A stretch of DNA of 64,000 bases from Polynucleobacter arcticus (GCF_013307205.1 NZ_CP028940.1:975702-1039701), one strand, 5' to 3'; positions 8,510 to 17,288 are shown, counted from the stretch's first letter. Made by a program: numbers and translations. Notes: generated by a model not told the origin, from the sequence alone.

Positions 8510-9166
8510 ATGTCACTACGAATTAATGATGTCGCACCAAACTTTACTGCCGACTCTACTGCCGGTACCGTATGCTTGCATGATTGGATCGGTGATAGCT
8601 ATGCCATCTTGTTTTCTCATCCAAAGGATTTCACACCAGTATGTACTACTGAGTTCGGAGCAGTAGCGCAATTAGTCCCTGAATTTCACAAGCGCAACAC
8701 AAAAGTGTTGGGTGTATCTGTAGACAACGTAGATGAGCATCAAAAGTGGAAAAAAGACATTGCCGCGTTTGCAGGAGCTCCGGCAGATTTTCCAATCATT
8801 GACGATACCTCTTTGCTAGTATCAAAACTCTACGACATGTTGCCTGCAGATGCTTACCTACCAGATGGACGCACTCCCGCCAATACTGCTACTGTTCGTA
8901 CCGTTTTTATCATTGGCCCAGACAAGAAGCTGCGTCTGACTATGTCTTATCCAATGTCTGTTGGACGTAATTTTGCAGAGATCTTAAGAGCATTGGATGC
9001 AATTCAGGCTACTGATGGTAAGCCATTGGCAACCCCAGCTAATTGGATCCCTGGGCAAGATGTGATTGTTGGTTTAGCTTTAAATGATGAACAGGCAAAA
9101 GCTCAGTTCGGAGAGATTGATATCAAATTACCGTATTTGCGCTTCGTTAAGGCACCAGCGAAGTAA
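8510..9166 (+). CDS. 1-Cys peroxiredoxin (Prx6 type)
   Basis: This thiol peroxidase reduces H2O2 and alkyl hydroperoxides in the cytoplasm. The 218 residues have the peroxidatic motif FTPVCTTE with Cys45, the preceding HPKDF (Thr/Arg-type active-site surroundings), and the long C-terminal domain of the Prx6 subgroup (DGKPLATPANW). Only Cys22 and Cys45 are present, with no resolving Cys in the C-terminal region, so this is a 1-Cys enzyme that needs an external thiol such as glutathione; three GST genes are in the window. A strong AAGGAG lies 7 bases before the ATG. The gene stands alone and ends at a convergent border with the AttH-like gene. Confidence 0.9.
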   Translation: MSLRINDVAPNFTADSTAGTVCLHDWIGDSYAILFSHPKDFTPVCTTEFGAVAQLVPEFHKRNTKVLGVSVDNVDEHQKWKKDIAAFAGAPADFPIIDDTSLLVSKLYDMLPADAYLPDGRTPANTATVRTVFIIGPDKKLRLTMSYPMSVGRNFAEILRALDAIQATDGKPLATPANWIPGQDVIVGLALNDEQAKAQFGEIDIKLPYLRFVKAPAK

Positions 9167-9205
9167 CTTTCTGACTGCCTTTAAATACTGGGGAGGAAAT
9201 TAGAA

Positions 9206-9247
9206 ATGTTCACTAATTTTTTCTCCAACAACACTCTCTCAAATTGA
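9206..9247 (+). other. 13-codon micro-ORF with strong Shine-Dalgarno
   Basis: GGGAGG at 9191-9196 is followed after 9 bases by ATG and 13 codons rich in Asn, Phe and Ser (MFTNFFSNNTLSN), then TGA. It lies just after the peroxiredoxin gene. The ribosome site is better than that of many real genes here, but the length is too short to judge coding by composition. It may be chance. Confidence 0.2.
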
Positions 9248-9263
9248 ATCAGCTTTTTTAATT

Positions 9264-9300
9264 ATTAATGATTAACAATTAACCATTAACGATCAATAAT
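9264..9300. repeat. Short AT-rich quasi-repeat (ATTAACN units)
   Basis: Four to five imperfect copies of a 7-8-bp unit around ATTAAC lie head to tail between two convergent genes. The outer parts also pair as an inverted repeat (TTAATG / CATTAA). It is AT-rich and without a T-run, so it is not a classical terminator. The function is unknown and it may be low-complexity sequence. Confidence 0.3.
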
Positions 9301-9374
9301 GTGCGATGTGTTTTCAAGCCGATTTTGACAGAAGTTTGCGTGGTTACCGCCTTCATTTGCACTAAGAGAAGATG

Positions 9375-10490
9375 TTATAACTTCACTGCTTGACTATAGC
9401 CAGTCAGCTCAAGGTAGCCTCGGCCAATAATTACCTTATTCCGACTCATTTCAACAGCACCCTCATAGTAAAAACCGCCTGTACTGGCGCGAGCATCTAC
9501 TTCTTGATTTTGCATCAAAGTTTGCAAGCGAAATTCTTGATTACCCGCCCGAATTAAAAACCCTGCCGGATAATTTGCCAGGGATCGGGGTGAGCGCCAT
9601 TGGCCTATTGCCTCCCAAACAGCATTTGTGTAGCGCTCTAGGGCTCGACCTTTTGGATCGCGCCGATCCCATTCGCTAAATAAAGTCTTGCCTGTCTCAT
9701 CTCGGATACGAAAGGCCATGATGCTTCCACCATCGAGCAGGTTTATGCCAATCCAATCCCAGCCAACTGCTCCTGGCATCAGTAAACTACTCGACCATTC
9801 ATGATCAAGCCAGCCAACGCCAGAGTATTTCATGGCAGAGTTTTTTTTGGATCTTGATGATGTGTCTTTTATCTCAATCTGAGCGGTGACATTGAGTTGT
9901 GGGCGGCTGTAATAATGGCTAGCCAGTTCTGTGCTGGGACCTTTTGCTGAAAACCCCTGATTCCCCCTTAAAATAGGAAGTTGGGATGGAATCGCTTCCA
10001 AATGTAACGTGAAGGTATCCGCTGGAATGTAAAACTGATAGTGATCATTTTCAGTCCTCTCCATTGTCCAATTTGCTAAACGTAATTGAGTGTCGGTGGT
10101 ACTGAAAGCAGCGCCCGCAGTACCAACCCTTCCCGCAGCCTCAGCGTGTCGTAATTTACCCTCTGCCGGTATGGCCAAGGCCGCATGCGCAAATAGGAGT
10201 TGAGTGGGCGCAAACCGACTTGGATTATCAGATGAATGTTGAGTGCGACTCCGAAAGAAAGTGACCTGGAAACCCATTGCGTCTGGATCTGAGCCAAGCC
10301 AACCAGTGAGGTACCACCATTCGGTTCTAAATTCGGGATGTGCTCCGTAATCTCGCGGGAATACCAATGCTCTCGCACGAACGGGCGGATAGTAAACTGA
10401 AGCTGAGTGCGCCCATTGAGAAATCGGGAGGGCATAAGACATTACTAATGCTTGTATAAAATGACGGCGTCTAGAATGGTGCATCACCAC
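9375..10490 (-). CDS. Exported AttH / carotenoid 1,2-hydratase-like lipocalin-domain protein
   Basis: The 371-residue protein begins with a twin-arginine-like signal (SRRRHFIQA, hydrophobic core, then SAS), suggesting export in folded form. The body has AttH/CrtC-type features: FPRDYGAHPEFRTEWWYLTG, MGFQVTFFRSR, GVGWLDHEWSSS and WDWIGINLLDGG. Genes of this kind commonly stand beside a LolD-like ATPase and an FtsX-type permease, exactly as here: its start overlaps the permease gene's stop by seven bases. The family folds as two lipocalin-like barrels and probably handles a hydrophobic ligand in the periplasm. The carotenoid hydratase name describes the fold only; no carotenoid genes are nearby. 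Confidence 0.75.
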   Translation of the reverse strand: MVMHHSRRRHFIQALVMSYALPISQWAHSASVYYPPVRARALVFPRDYGAHPEFRTEWWYLTGWLGSDPDAMGFQVTFFRSRTQHSSDNPSRFAPTQLLFAHAALAIPAEGKLRHAEAAGRVGTAGAAFSTTDTQLRLANWTMERTENDHYQFYIPADTFTLHLEAIPSQLPILRGNQGFSAKGPSTELASHYYSRPQLNVTAQIEIKDTSSRSKKNSAMKYSGVGWLDHEWSSSLLMPGAVGWDWIGINLLDGGSIMAFRIRDETGKTLFSEWDRRDPKGRALERYTNAVWEAIGQWRSPRSLANYPAGFLIRAGNQEFRLQTLMQNQEVDARASTGGFYYEGAVEMSRNKVIIGRGYLELTGYSQAVKL

Positions 10491-13021
10491 TCCTTTCGTA
10501 ATGCAGTAATTAAATTTGCTGGGTTGAGATTACGCTTAGTAGCCCATATAGCTGCTGCAATACCTGAACCTACTAAAGCGACCATCAGAACAGCCAAGGC
10601 AAAATAAGGCACGCTCGTATCCATGGTCCAATGAAAGGATTGTGGGTTAATGCGATGAATTAATATCTGACTCATTAGCAAACCTAACAGTGTCCCCCAA
10701 ATCACAGCTAAACCTAACAATAGCCCTGACTCAATACTAATCCAAGCGGTTCGCTGGGCATTTGATTGTCCCAAGTAGTGCACCAAGGCGTACTCTTTCT
10801 GACGCAGTAAGGCTTGACCTGTAAATCCTGTTGCTATAGCAAACAGTGCCACTAACAGAGCTGCAATCTCTAGGGCATAGGTCAAGGCAAAAGTTCGATC
10901 AAAGATCGTCAATGATAAGGCTCGTAGATCACTCCGATTATTAAACTCCTGATCTCGTAACTGTGGAATGGCAGCTCGTAGTGCACTGAGCACTGCTACG
11001 GGATCCGCTTGATTGACAAGCCAAAGCGCAATACCTGAATACCGATAGTCTCCACTCATCCTTTGGTAAGTAGCAAGATCAATCACTACGGCACCATGCT
11101 GTCGACCATAGTCCCGAAAAATGCCTGCAATCCATACTTTTTGCGGGCCTTGCTGTTCATTAAAAGCCGGAAGACTGTGAATCTCACCAGGACGCCAGCC
11201 GTATAAATCCACCATAGCTTCAGAGATATAAACCGCCGGAAGGGAGGGCTGATTTGGTAGGGAGCTTACGGGGAGGGTCGAGCCCATTAAAGGAAGGGAT
11301 TGTGCTGCCCGATCTTGTTGGATTGGCCGAGCAATTAAAGTGACCTCAGGTCGATCAGATTGAAAAAGAATCTTACGCTGAACAGTGAGTTCATAACGCT
11401 CAATACCTGGCACTCTCTCAAGAATGCCCAGGAGATTAGGGTTCTTGAGTAGTTCATCGCCCAAATTCAGCTGCTTAAAGTTGGCATATAAATCTGCCGG
11501 TAATACCTGGTCAAGCCACTGGGTCATAGAATCTCGAAAACTAGCAACCATCACTACCATGGCCACGCTTAGCGCCAGAGCTGCCACAACACCAGCTATC
11601 AATCCTGCAGCGCTAGCAGGTGCTTGAGCTAAGCGCCAGACAGCCAATGTAAGGGACGATGGTTGTTTTTTCCAGTGCGCCAGTCCGATTGCGAGTTTAG
11701 AAAAACAATGATGAACTAACCAAGGAATCAGAGCTAAGCCAGCAAGTAATAAGCAGGCAATTGATGCATACGCAGCTAAGGGAAGATCATCAAGAGCAGG
11801 CATAAATGCCAGAGCTAAGCTAGCAAGACCAAAGAATAGGGCAATACGATGATCCATAACAGGCTCTAATACACGCTCTGCAGAGTCCGATCTCAATTGC
11901 TCAGTGGGGCGTCCTGCCGTTGCCGCTTTTGCTGGAAAGTAAGCAGCCAATAAACCGACTGCAATTGCGAGGATCCAAAAGCTCAACAACACCAAGGGAT
12001 CAATCTCTAAGGGCGGTATCACTGCAGAGAAATAACCGCCTCCTAAATCACCACCTAAAACATTCAATAAAGCCCATGCAAGAGCAAGCCCCAAGCCAGT
12101 GCCTAATAGTCCTCCTAGGGCAGCAATACTGCCAGCTTGTGCCAGAACTAAGGAAAATATCCAGCGAGAGCTCGCGCCTAATATACTTAAAAGTGCCAGT
12201 TGTGACTGTTGGCGTAAGACTGAAAAGCTAATAGTCGTAAAGACCAAGAAAGCGCCTGTAAAGAGAGCAACGAGGGCCAAAACATTCAAGTTGACACGGT
12301 AGGCGCGAGATAGATTGGAGGCGCGGCGATCACGCTCTTGGGAGCCAATTAAACGAACACCAAGATTGAGGTTTTGGACGGCATTGGCTACTTCCTCAAT
12401 CCCTTTGCCATCCTGTAACTGCACATCAATTCGACTAATCCGCCCAAGCCCTCCTAAGCGCCACTGCATAGTCCCCAGGTCCATCACTGCAATTGCTTGC
12501 CCTATTGCTCCCGGCACGGTACCAGTCACCTTAAGTCGTACTATCTTCCCTTCGTAATCCAATGCCAAAGAATCGCCTACCGATAATTGCAACTTTTGTA
12601 AGGCAGTAGCCGATAAAAAGATTGCGTCATCTGAAAATAATCCTTGTCCTTGCGCTTCAGAGGTCAAGGGTACCAAAGCAGGCGATACTCGAGCCGCCTG
12701 AAAAACATCTATTCCAAGAACATGAATTTGAGCAGTGCTTCGCTCTAAAACTGGGCTGACTGCGCGGATCCCAAGTTCGGTTTGTTGCGCAACAATTTGG
12801 TCATATAGTTGGTCTGAGAATTCACCGGTGGGCATCACGATTTGGGCGGATGCCTGGCCATTGACGAGGTCTAATGCGCGGCTAAACTCATTTAGCGCTG
12901 AACGATTAACTGTATGAATTGCAACTGCAAGCGTTATACCTAAGGCAATTGCGAGGCCCGCTATAAGCCATCGACCAGGTTGCGCCTTAAAAGCGGACGA
13001 AAGCAGCCAATAAAACAGCAT
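10484..13021 (-). CDS. FtsX-family ABC transporter permease, large two-module type
   Basis: The 845-residue membrane protein has an N-terminal helix, a large periplasmic domain, a three-helix FtsX module (around residues 240-370), a second helical block (about 395-500), another periplasmic domain, and a final FtsX module near the C-terminus. This doubled layout is that of MacB/LolCE-like exporters that work mechanically from the periplasm rather than moving substrate through a channel. Its start overlaps the ATPase gene stop by one base (TAATG). With the ATPase and the AttH-like protein it forms a three-gene operon. Substrate is unknown; lipid or lipoprotein handling is a plausible inference. 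Confidence 0.82.
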   Translation of the reverse strand: MLFYWLLSSAFKAQPGRWLIAGLAIALGITLAVAIHTVNRSALNEFSRALDLVNGQASAQIVMPTGEFSDQLYDQIVAQQTELGIRAVSPVLERSTAQIHVLGIDVFQAARVSPALVPLTSEAQGQGLFSDDAIFLSATALQKLQLSVGDSLALDYEGKIVRLKVTGTVPGAIGQAIAVMDLGTMQWRLGGLGRISRIDVQLQDGKGIEEVANAVQNLNLGVRLIGSQERDRRASNLSRAYRVNLNVLALVALFTGAFLVFTTISFSVLRQQSQLALLSILGASSRWIFSLVLAQAGSIAALGGLLGTGLGLALAWALLNVLGGDLGGGYFSAVIPPLEIDPLVLLSFWILAIAVGLLAAYFPAKAATAGRPTEQLRSDSAERVLEPVMDHRIALFFGLASLALAFMPALDDLPLAAYASIACLLLAGLALIPWLVHHCFSKLAIGLAHWKKQPSSLTLAVWRLAQAPASAAGLIAGVVAALALSVAMVVMVASFRDSMTQWLDQVLPADLYANFKQLNLGDELLKNPNLLGILERVPGIERYELTVQRKILFQSDRPEVTLIARPIQQDRAAQSLPLMGSTLPVSSLPNQPSLPAVYISEAMVDLYGWRPGEIHSLPAFNEQQGPQKVWIAGIFRDYGRQHGAVVIDLATYQRMSGDYRYSGIALWLVNQADPVAVLSALRAAIPQLRDQEFNNRSDLRALSLTIFDRTFALTYALEIAALLVALFAIATGFTGQALLRQKEYALVHYLGQSNAQRTAWISIESGLLLGLAVIWGTLLGLLMSQILIHRINPQSFHWTMDTSVPYFALAVLMVALVGSGIAAAIWATKRNLNPANLITALRKEW

Positions 13022-13671
13022 TAGTTTGTTAAAACTAAACGGCGATCTAAGCGCTCAGCAGCTTTCTCTGAATGGGTGACCATGACTAAGGCCGCATTAT
13101 TTTCACGACAGGTGCGGCATAAAAGCTCCAAAGCAAGATTAGCAGTAATCGGGTCGAGGTTGCCAGTTGGCTCATCCGCAAATACAATTTTGGGACGATG
13201 TACTAAAGCACGCGCGAGCGCAACGCGTTGTTGCTCCCCCCCGGATAAAACAACCGGAAATTGTTCATAAGCAGCAGCTAAACCTAGCGCATTTAAAAGA
13301 GTCTGTGCACGTTCTTTTGCTTGGTCAATGGGGAGTCCCCCTATTAAACATGGCACCATTACATTTTGTAATGCAGTAAGGTGTGGCATTAAATGAAATG
13401 CCTGAAACACAAAACCGAACGCTGCTCTGCGTAGATGCAGTCGTTTATCTTCTTCCATTACTTTGAGATCTTTACCTTCAAAAAGCAAGCGACCTTCATC
13501 GGGTTGATCCAGACCTGCCAAGAGATTGAGGAGGGTCGATTTACCTACCCCAGAGGCGCCCTGAAGAGCGAGTTGCTCGCCAGCAGCCAGGGCAATATTT
13601 AATCCCCGAAATAGCCAGCGATCAGTACTTACGCGACGCGCTAGGCCTTCAGCTTGTAGTAAGGTCGTCAT
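13021..13671 (-). CDS. LolD/MacB-type ABC transporter ATPase
   Basis: This 216-residue ATPase has Walker A GASGVGKST, Q-loop FVFQAFHLMPHLTALQNV, signature [15 protein letters not shown], Walker B IVFADEPTGNLD and H-loop MVTHS. FADEPTGNLD and the overall size place it with LolD/MacB/FtsE-type ATPases. It is the first gene of the operon and translationally coupled to the FtsX-type permease. It works on the cytoplasmic face of the inner membrane. LolD itself would be accompanied by lolC/lolE, which are absent, so I leave the gene symbol empty. Confidence 0.85.
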   Translation of the reverse strand: MTTLLQAEGLARRVSTDRWLFRGLNIALAAGEQLALQGASGVGKSTLLNLLAGLDQPDEGRLLFEGKDLKVMEEDKRLHLRRAAFGFVFQAFHLMPHLTALQNVMVPCLIGGLPIDQAKERAQTLLNALGLAAAYEQFPVVLSGGEQQRVALARALVHRPKIVFADEPTGNLDPITANLALELLCRTCRENNAALVMVTHSEKAAERLDRRLVLTN

Positions 13672-13831
13672 AGGCCCTCATGTTGAATGTTGCTGGCATA
13701 TCGATATTGTTACATTCTCTAGAGATTGATGGGTACGGCTCAGGATGTAGAAAGGCAAAACGTTTTCCTATTCGGCATAAAAAAGATTTTAAATATAAGC
13801 GCTGTAGTTCTCTAGCCTGACTTAACCTGAG

Positions 13832-14380
13832 CTAGGTGGATTGCAGTGTTTTTAATTGAATAGCAAAGCTTTCGGCCTGATTGTTTGAAATTAGAATGCC
13901 AAATTCAATTACATCAGAAAAGGATAGGGCGGGTGCATTAATGGTTTGTCCACGGAATGTCGGTTTGAATTGATTTACGGTAAACCGCAAAGCTTGCCAA
14001 GTCGGTTCAGCAATGAAATCTGCTGCATAAGTCACCCGTGGTGCTAACTCAGTACGTAAGACTAGCTTGTAACGCTTTCCATCTCCTTTTGCTAAAAGCT
14101 CAATCTGTTGAGTACCTTTGGGAAATTTTGCTGTTGAACGCATGGAAGCAAAGCCACCATTATTTGCTAGTGATACTTGCCCCTCAAAAAGTATGCCTTG
14201 CTCGTCTTGGCGAAGACCCGACTGAGAAATGCCACCCATCACGCCATCATTCACAATCCAGCAGTTACGCATCAGATCAGGGTTAGTAAAGTTCATCAGA
14301 ATTCCTTGCGAGCGAGAGGGCGCTGACCAACATAAAAAATAAAGACTGCAGGTGCAAAGAAAATGTCTTCTTGAGTTCAA
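13832..14380 (-). CDS. CIA30-domain protein, possibly Tat-exported
   Basis: The 182-residue frame contains the CIA30 domain, with VNDGVMGGISQSGL followed by FEGQVSLANNGGFASMRS, a galactose-binding-like fold named after mitochondrial complex I assembly factor 30. The longest start is a TTG giving NSRRHFLCTC, a twin-arginine motif followed by a hydrophobic stretch and SAPSRSQG, so a signal peptide is likely. The TTG has no good ribosome site. An internal ATG at 14296, preceded by AAGGAATTCTG, has a good one and would give a cytoplasmic 154-residue protein starting right at the domain. Both may be used. No complex I gene is nearby and the role in bacteria is unknown. Confidence 0.7.
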   Translation of the reverse strand: MNSRRHFLCTCSLYFLCWSAPSRSQGILMNFTNPDLMRNCWIVNDGVMGGISQSGLRQDEQGILFEGQVSLANNGGFASMRSTAKFPKGTQQIELLAKGDGKRYKLVLRTELAPRVTYAADFIAEPTWQALRFTVNQFKPTFRGQTINAPALSFSDVIEFGILISNNQAESFAIQLKTLQST

Positions 14381-14540
14381 TGGGTTTAGAAGAAAGTTAA
14401 TTTATTCATGCTGAATCTGAAGTGTAGGGCTATTCTGGTGAATCACCTACTTTTACGAACACTTATCAGTGAAATTGTCGACTATCTAGAAAATGTAAGT
14501 AAAAGAATCTTGAATCAACTCTTCGTCATAAATGATCGTT

Positions 14541-15041
14541 TTAGTGTGGGGAGTCTGCCTCGGCAAGAGCCTTAGACTCAGCGCGTATGCGCACCCAAAG
14601 AATGGCTGCATTGAGTACAGTGAAAACCAAAGCAATCCATGGCAACCCTAAGGCCATTGGTAAAGCAATTATTTCGGCAGCTACGATTACATAATTAGGA
14701 TGGGAAAGATAACGATATGGACCTCGTTGTATACGTGCCTCACCTGGAACTATGATGATGCGCGTTGTCCAGCGATCACCGAGCGTAGCAATAACCCAGA
14801 TGCGTAAAAATTGCAGCACAATGAAGAGGGATAGCCACCAAAAGTTTATGTAAGAGTCGCGGACATTGAGCCAGAGTATGGCCAACCAAGCGAAATGCAT
14901 TGCAACAATAAAAGCGTAGTGACCTGGTGATTTTTCAATTCCCCCACGTGCGAGTAAGCGTGCGGTATTGCGTTTTGCAAGTCCTAATTCAGCCAAACGT
15001 TGCACTGTTAAAAGGGATAAGATTAATATGGCAAGAGTCAA
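14541..15041 (-). CDS. Isoprenylcysteine carboxyl methyltransferase-family membrane protein
   Basis: The 166-residue protein has four or so membrane helices and the family signature near the end: GPYRYLSHPNYVIVAAEI, with the Arg-His-Pro-Asn-Tyr region that binds S-adenosylmethionine. It lies 10 bases after the type III polyketide synthase gene. That is the arrangement of bpsA-bpsB in Bacillus, where the partner (YpbQ/BpsB) methylates alkylpyrones made by the synthase. The likely job here is O-methylation of a long-chain polyketide in the inner membrane. The link to the synthase is inference from gene order and the known Bacillus pair. Confidence 0.8.
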   Translation of the reverse strand: MTLAILILSLLTVQRLAELGLAKRNTARLLARGGIEKSPGHYAFIVAMHFAWLAILWLNVRDSYINFWWLSLFIVLQFLRIWVIATLGDRWTTRIIIVPGEARIQRGPYRYLSHPNYVIVAAEIIALPMALGLPWIALVFTVLNAAILWVRIRAESKALAEADSPH

Positions 15042-15051
15042 GATGTAGAAC

Positions 15052-16104
15052 TCAATTTCGAACTGTTACAGGAATCGCGACTGCGGTAAAACCGGGACCT
15101 AAGGCTGACATGAGGTATGTGCCAGTAGTAGCATTCTTGAGAAGTTGTTTTAGAACAAATAAAACAGTGGGAGCTGACATATTGCCATGATTTTTTAGCA
15201 CGCTTCGCTCTATATCAAGAGATCCTGTTTTGATCTTAAGGGCAGCCTCAAGCGCTTCAAGAACTTTTGTACCACCAGGATGAAATGCAAAACGCTTAAT
15301 TGCATCAGGCGTCAAACCTAAGCGGTTAAGAAACTCCGCCATTACTGGCGCAATTTGTCGTCTAACAAACGGCGGAATATCTCGGTCGAAGACTACCTCT
15401 AAGCCCTCATCATTTACATCCCAGCCCATAATTCCTAATGTCGATGGCCATGTATGCTGTACGCCAAAGCCTACGATATTGCAATCATTTGCTCGTGCCT
15501 TAGTGAGAACTACGGCTGCAGCACCGTCTGCAAATAGCGCCGAAGCGATGATGTTTGCTTTTGTTAAGGTATCTTGATGAAACCACAGCGAACAAAGCTC
15601 GACTGCAACTATCAAAACAACAGAACCCGGATTTGCTTGTGCTAAATGGGCTCCTAGTACTAATCCGCTGACACCGCCAGCACATCCCAAGCCAAATACG
15701 GGTACACGCAGAATATCGGGTCGCAAGCCAAGCTCTACAAAAGCTCGCGCTTCGAGTGTGGGCGTTGCGATACCACTTGAGCTAATGGTAATAACAATAT
15801 CTACATCGGCTGCACTAATTTTTGCTTCATTAAGAGCATTTTGAGCTGACTCGATAAATAGGCGATTTGCGACCTCGAGATAGGCGGAGTTACGCTCCTT
15901 CAAACCAAGTGGCTGAAGATACCAATCAAGTGGCATTGCAATAGCTCTACTCTCGATGCCCGCATTTTGAAACACAGATGCTAGGCGATCGAATTCAGGA
16001 AAGCGCTCTTGAAAATGATCGCGCATTGCGGCCAAAGCATCTGCTTGAGAGAGGCGATGTTTAGGCTGGGCCGTACCTAGGCCAATAAGAGCAATGTCGG
16101 TCAG
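15052..16104 (-). CDS. Type III polyketide synthase (alkylpyrone/alkylresorcinol type)
   Basis: This homodimeric ketosynthase condenses an acyl-CoA starter with malonyl-CoA. The catalytic triad is visible: Cys141 in VFGLGCAGG, His275 in FAFHPGG and Asn305 in KNHGNMSAPT. Translation is usually assigned from an internal TTG/ATG (16035 or 16026). However, the frame stays open upstream and encodes IALIGLGTAQPKHRLSQAD, the conserved N-terminus of the family, so the protein must begin earlier. The only candidates after the in-frame stop are CTG at 16104, eight bases after AGGTG, and a non-standard ATT. I choose CTG, giving 350 residues, the family's normal size. It is the middle gene of an operon with two methyltransferases. 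Confidence 0.87.
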   Translation of the reverse strand: MTDIALIGLGTAQPKHRLSQADALAAMRDHFQERFPEFDRLASVFQNAGIESRAIAMPLDWYLQPLGLKERNSAYLEVANRLFIESAQNALNEAKISAADVDIVITISSSGIATPTLEARAFVELGLRPDILRVPVFGLGCAGGVSGLVLGAHLAQANPGSVVLIVAVELCSLWFHQDTLTKANIIASALFADGAAAVVLTKARANDCNIVGFGVQHTWPSTLGIMGWDVNDEGLEVVFDRDIPPFVRRQIAPVMAEFLNRLGLTPDAIKRFAFHPGGTKVLEALEAALKIKTGSLDIERSVLKNHGNMSAPTVLFVLKQLLKNATTGTYLMSALGPGFTAVAIPVTVRN

Positions 16105-16118
16105 TTTATTGCACCTAA

Positions 16119-16838
16119 TTAAATTAACTTACGAAAGATGACAACATGTTGCCAAGGTAGTGAACTGACAGATCGCTCCCACTCCAGCGCAAAAATACTT
16201 GCTTCTCGCTTAATCTGTGCCTCACTCATTTTATGGAGGGGTTTGATTGGCACTCGTACATCTTCTGCCTTATATTCAACGAAGACGATACGTCCTCGGG
16301 GCTTGAGGGCCTGCATGATGCTGCTCATGATTTCGTATGGGTAGGCCAGTTCATGATAAACGTCGACCATAATAGCCACATCGATTGAATTTTTAGGTAA
16401 TTTGATGTTATCGACTGAGCCAAGCTTCACTTCAATTTGCGTAAGCCCTGAAAGCTTTACTCCAGTCTGGAGAATATTGACCATTTCAGGCTGCAAGTCC
16501 AGCGCGATAATTTTTCCGCCTGGCATCACTAGCGGTGCCATGCGACGGGATAGATACCCAGTACCCGCACCAATGTCAGCCACAACCATTCCTGGTTGCA
16601 AAGCCAACGCATCTAGCAATAAATCGGTACGTTCCTCACGCTCCCGCTTTTCTCGCTCAAGCCATGAGGCACCTTGCCAGCCCATGACCCCTGATATTTC
16701 ACGACCCATATAACACTTACCAATACCATCAATGCTCCCTGATACCGAGACATAGCCCGGCGGACTAGCCTGCTGTGCCATAGTAAGGTTAACAGCAAGT
16801 AATAATGTAAATAAGCCAACAATCTTAATATTTTTCAT
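16119..16838 (-). CDS. Exported class I SAM-dependent methyltransferase-like protein
   Basis: The 239 residues begin with a clear Sec signal peptide (MKNIKIVGLFTLLLAVN, cleavage near AQQA). A class I methyltransferase domain follows, with motif I VVADIGAGTGYLS, an acidic ribose-binding loop IIALDLQPEM, and DVAIMVDVYHE for motif IV. An exported methyltransferase is unusual because S-adenosylmethionine is not thought to be available in the periplasm. The conserved GREISGVMGWQGASWLERE segment before the domain is found in similar exported proteins. It is the first gene of the operon with the type III polyketide synthase (14 bases to its CTG start). Its substrate is unknown. Confidence 0.75.
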   Translation of the reverse strand: MKNIKIVGLFTLLLAVNLTMAQQASPPGYVSVSGSIDGIGKCYMGREISGVMGWQGASWLEREKREREERTDLLLDALALQPGMVVADIGAGTGYLSRRMAPLVMPGGKIIALDLQPEMVNILQTGVKLSGLTQIEVKLGSVDNIKLPKNSIDVAIMVDVYHELAYPYEIMSSIMQALKPRGRIVFVEYKAEDVRVPIKPLHKMSEAQIKREASIFALEWERSVSSLPWQHVVIFRKLI

Positions 16839-16964
16839 TTAACTTTTTATTAGTTTTTATAGTCGGTCTTTCAATAATCAAGATTGCCGAGCCGAGGTCA
16901 TTCTTTTATTTGATTTTGAGCAATGATTTAAACAATATCGATTAAATATTGGTATTTAGAAATA

Positions 16965-17288
16965 CTATGTACTCATTTTTGGATCTGTAATACAAGCCTT
17001 CATTGCTTTTACCTCCAGTGCCTTGAGCCACTCAGGCTTTGCTTTTGGAGTCATGATCAATTCATTGACCTGTCGATTTGAAGCATTTTTAGAAACAAAG
17101 TCAGCCTGGCAGCCGCAATAAGCTGAAAAGTCCTCCTCAGTAAGGGCTTTACCTTTAATACCTTGATGTTCTGCCACTTGTTCACGGGCGCAATTTTTTT
17201 GATAGTCCTTTGAGATTGCCTGAGCAAACGACTGGCTAGACGTGATTAATAGAAATACTAATGTAAGACTAATGCGTAATGTTGACAT
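16965..17288 (-). CDS. Small exported protein with four cysteines, unknown function
   Basis: The 107-residue protein has a good Sec signal peptide, cleaved near SFAQA (residue 23). The mature part of about 84 residues has cysteines in NCARE, YCGCQ and KACITDP, so it probably folds with two disulphides in the periplasm. The YCGC dyad in a helical context recalls small periplasmic helical proteins, but I do not recognise a family. It lies alone between the polyketide operon and the thioesterase gene, on the same strand as both and with its own 5' gap of over 140 bases. Confidence 0.6.
   Translation of the reverse strand: MSTLRISLTLVFLLITSSQSFAQAISKDYQKNCAREQVAEHQGIKGKALTEEDFSAYCGCQADFVSKNASNRQVNELIMTPKAKPEWLKALEVKAMKACITDPKMST

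Noticed and set aside
9264..9300. CRISPR or attachment site in the ATTAAC repeats
   Set aside because: Units are too short and imperfect, without regular spacers, and no cas or integrase genes are nearby.
13672..13831. Regulatory RNA between the ABC operon and the CIA30 gene
   Set aside because: No stable hairpin with T-run or conserved riboswitch core could be seen in these 160 bases.
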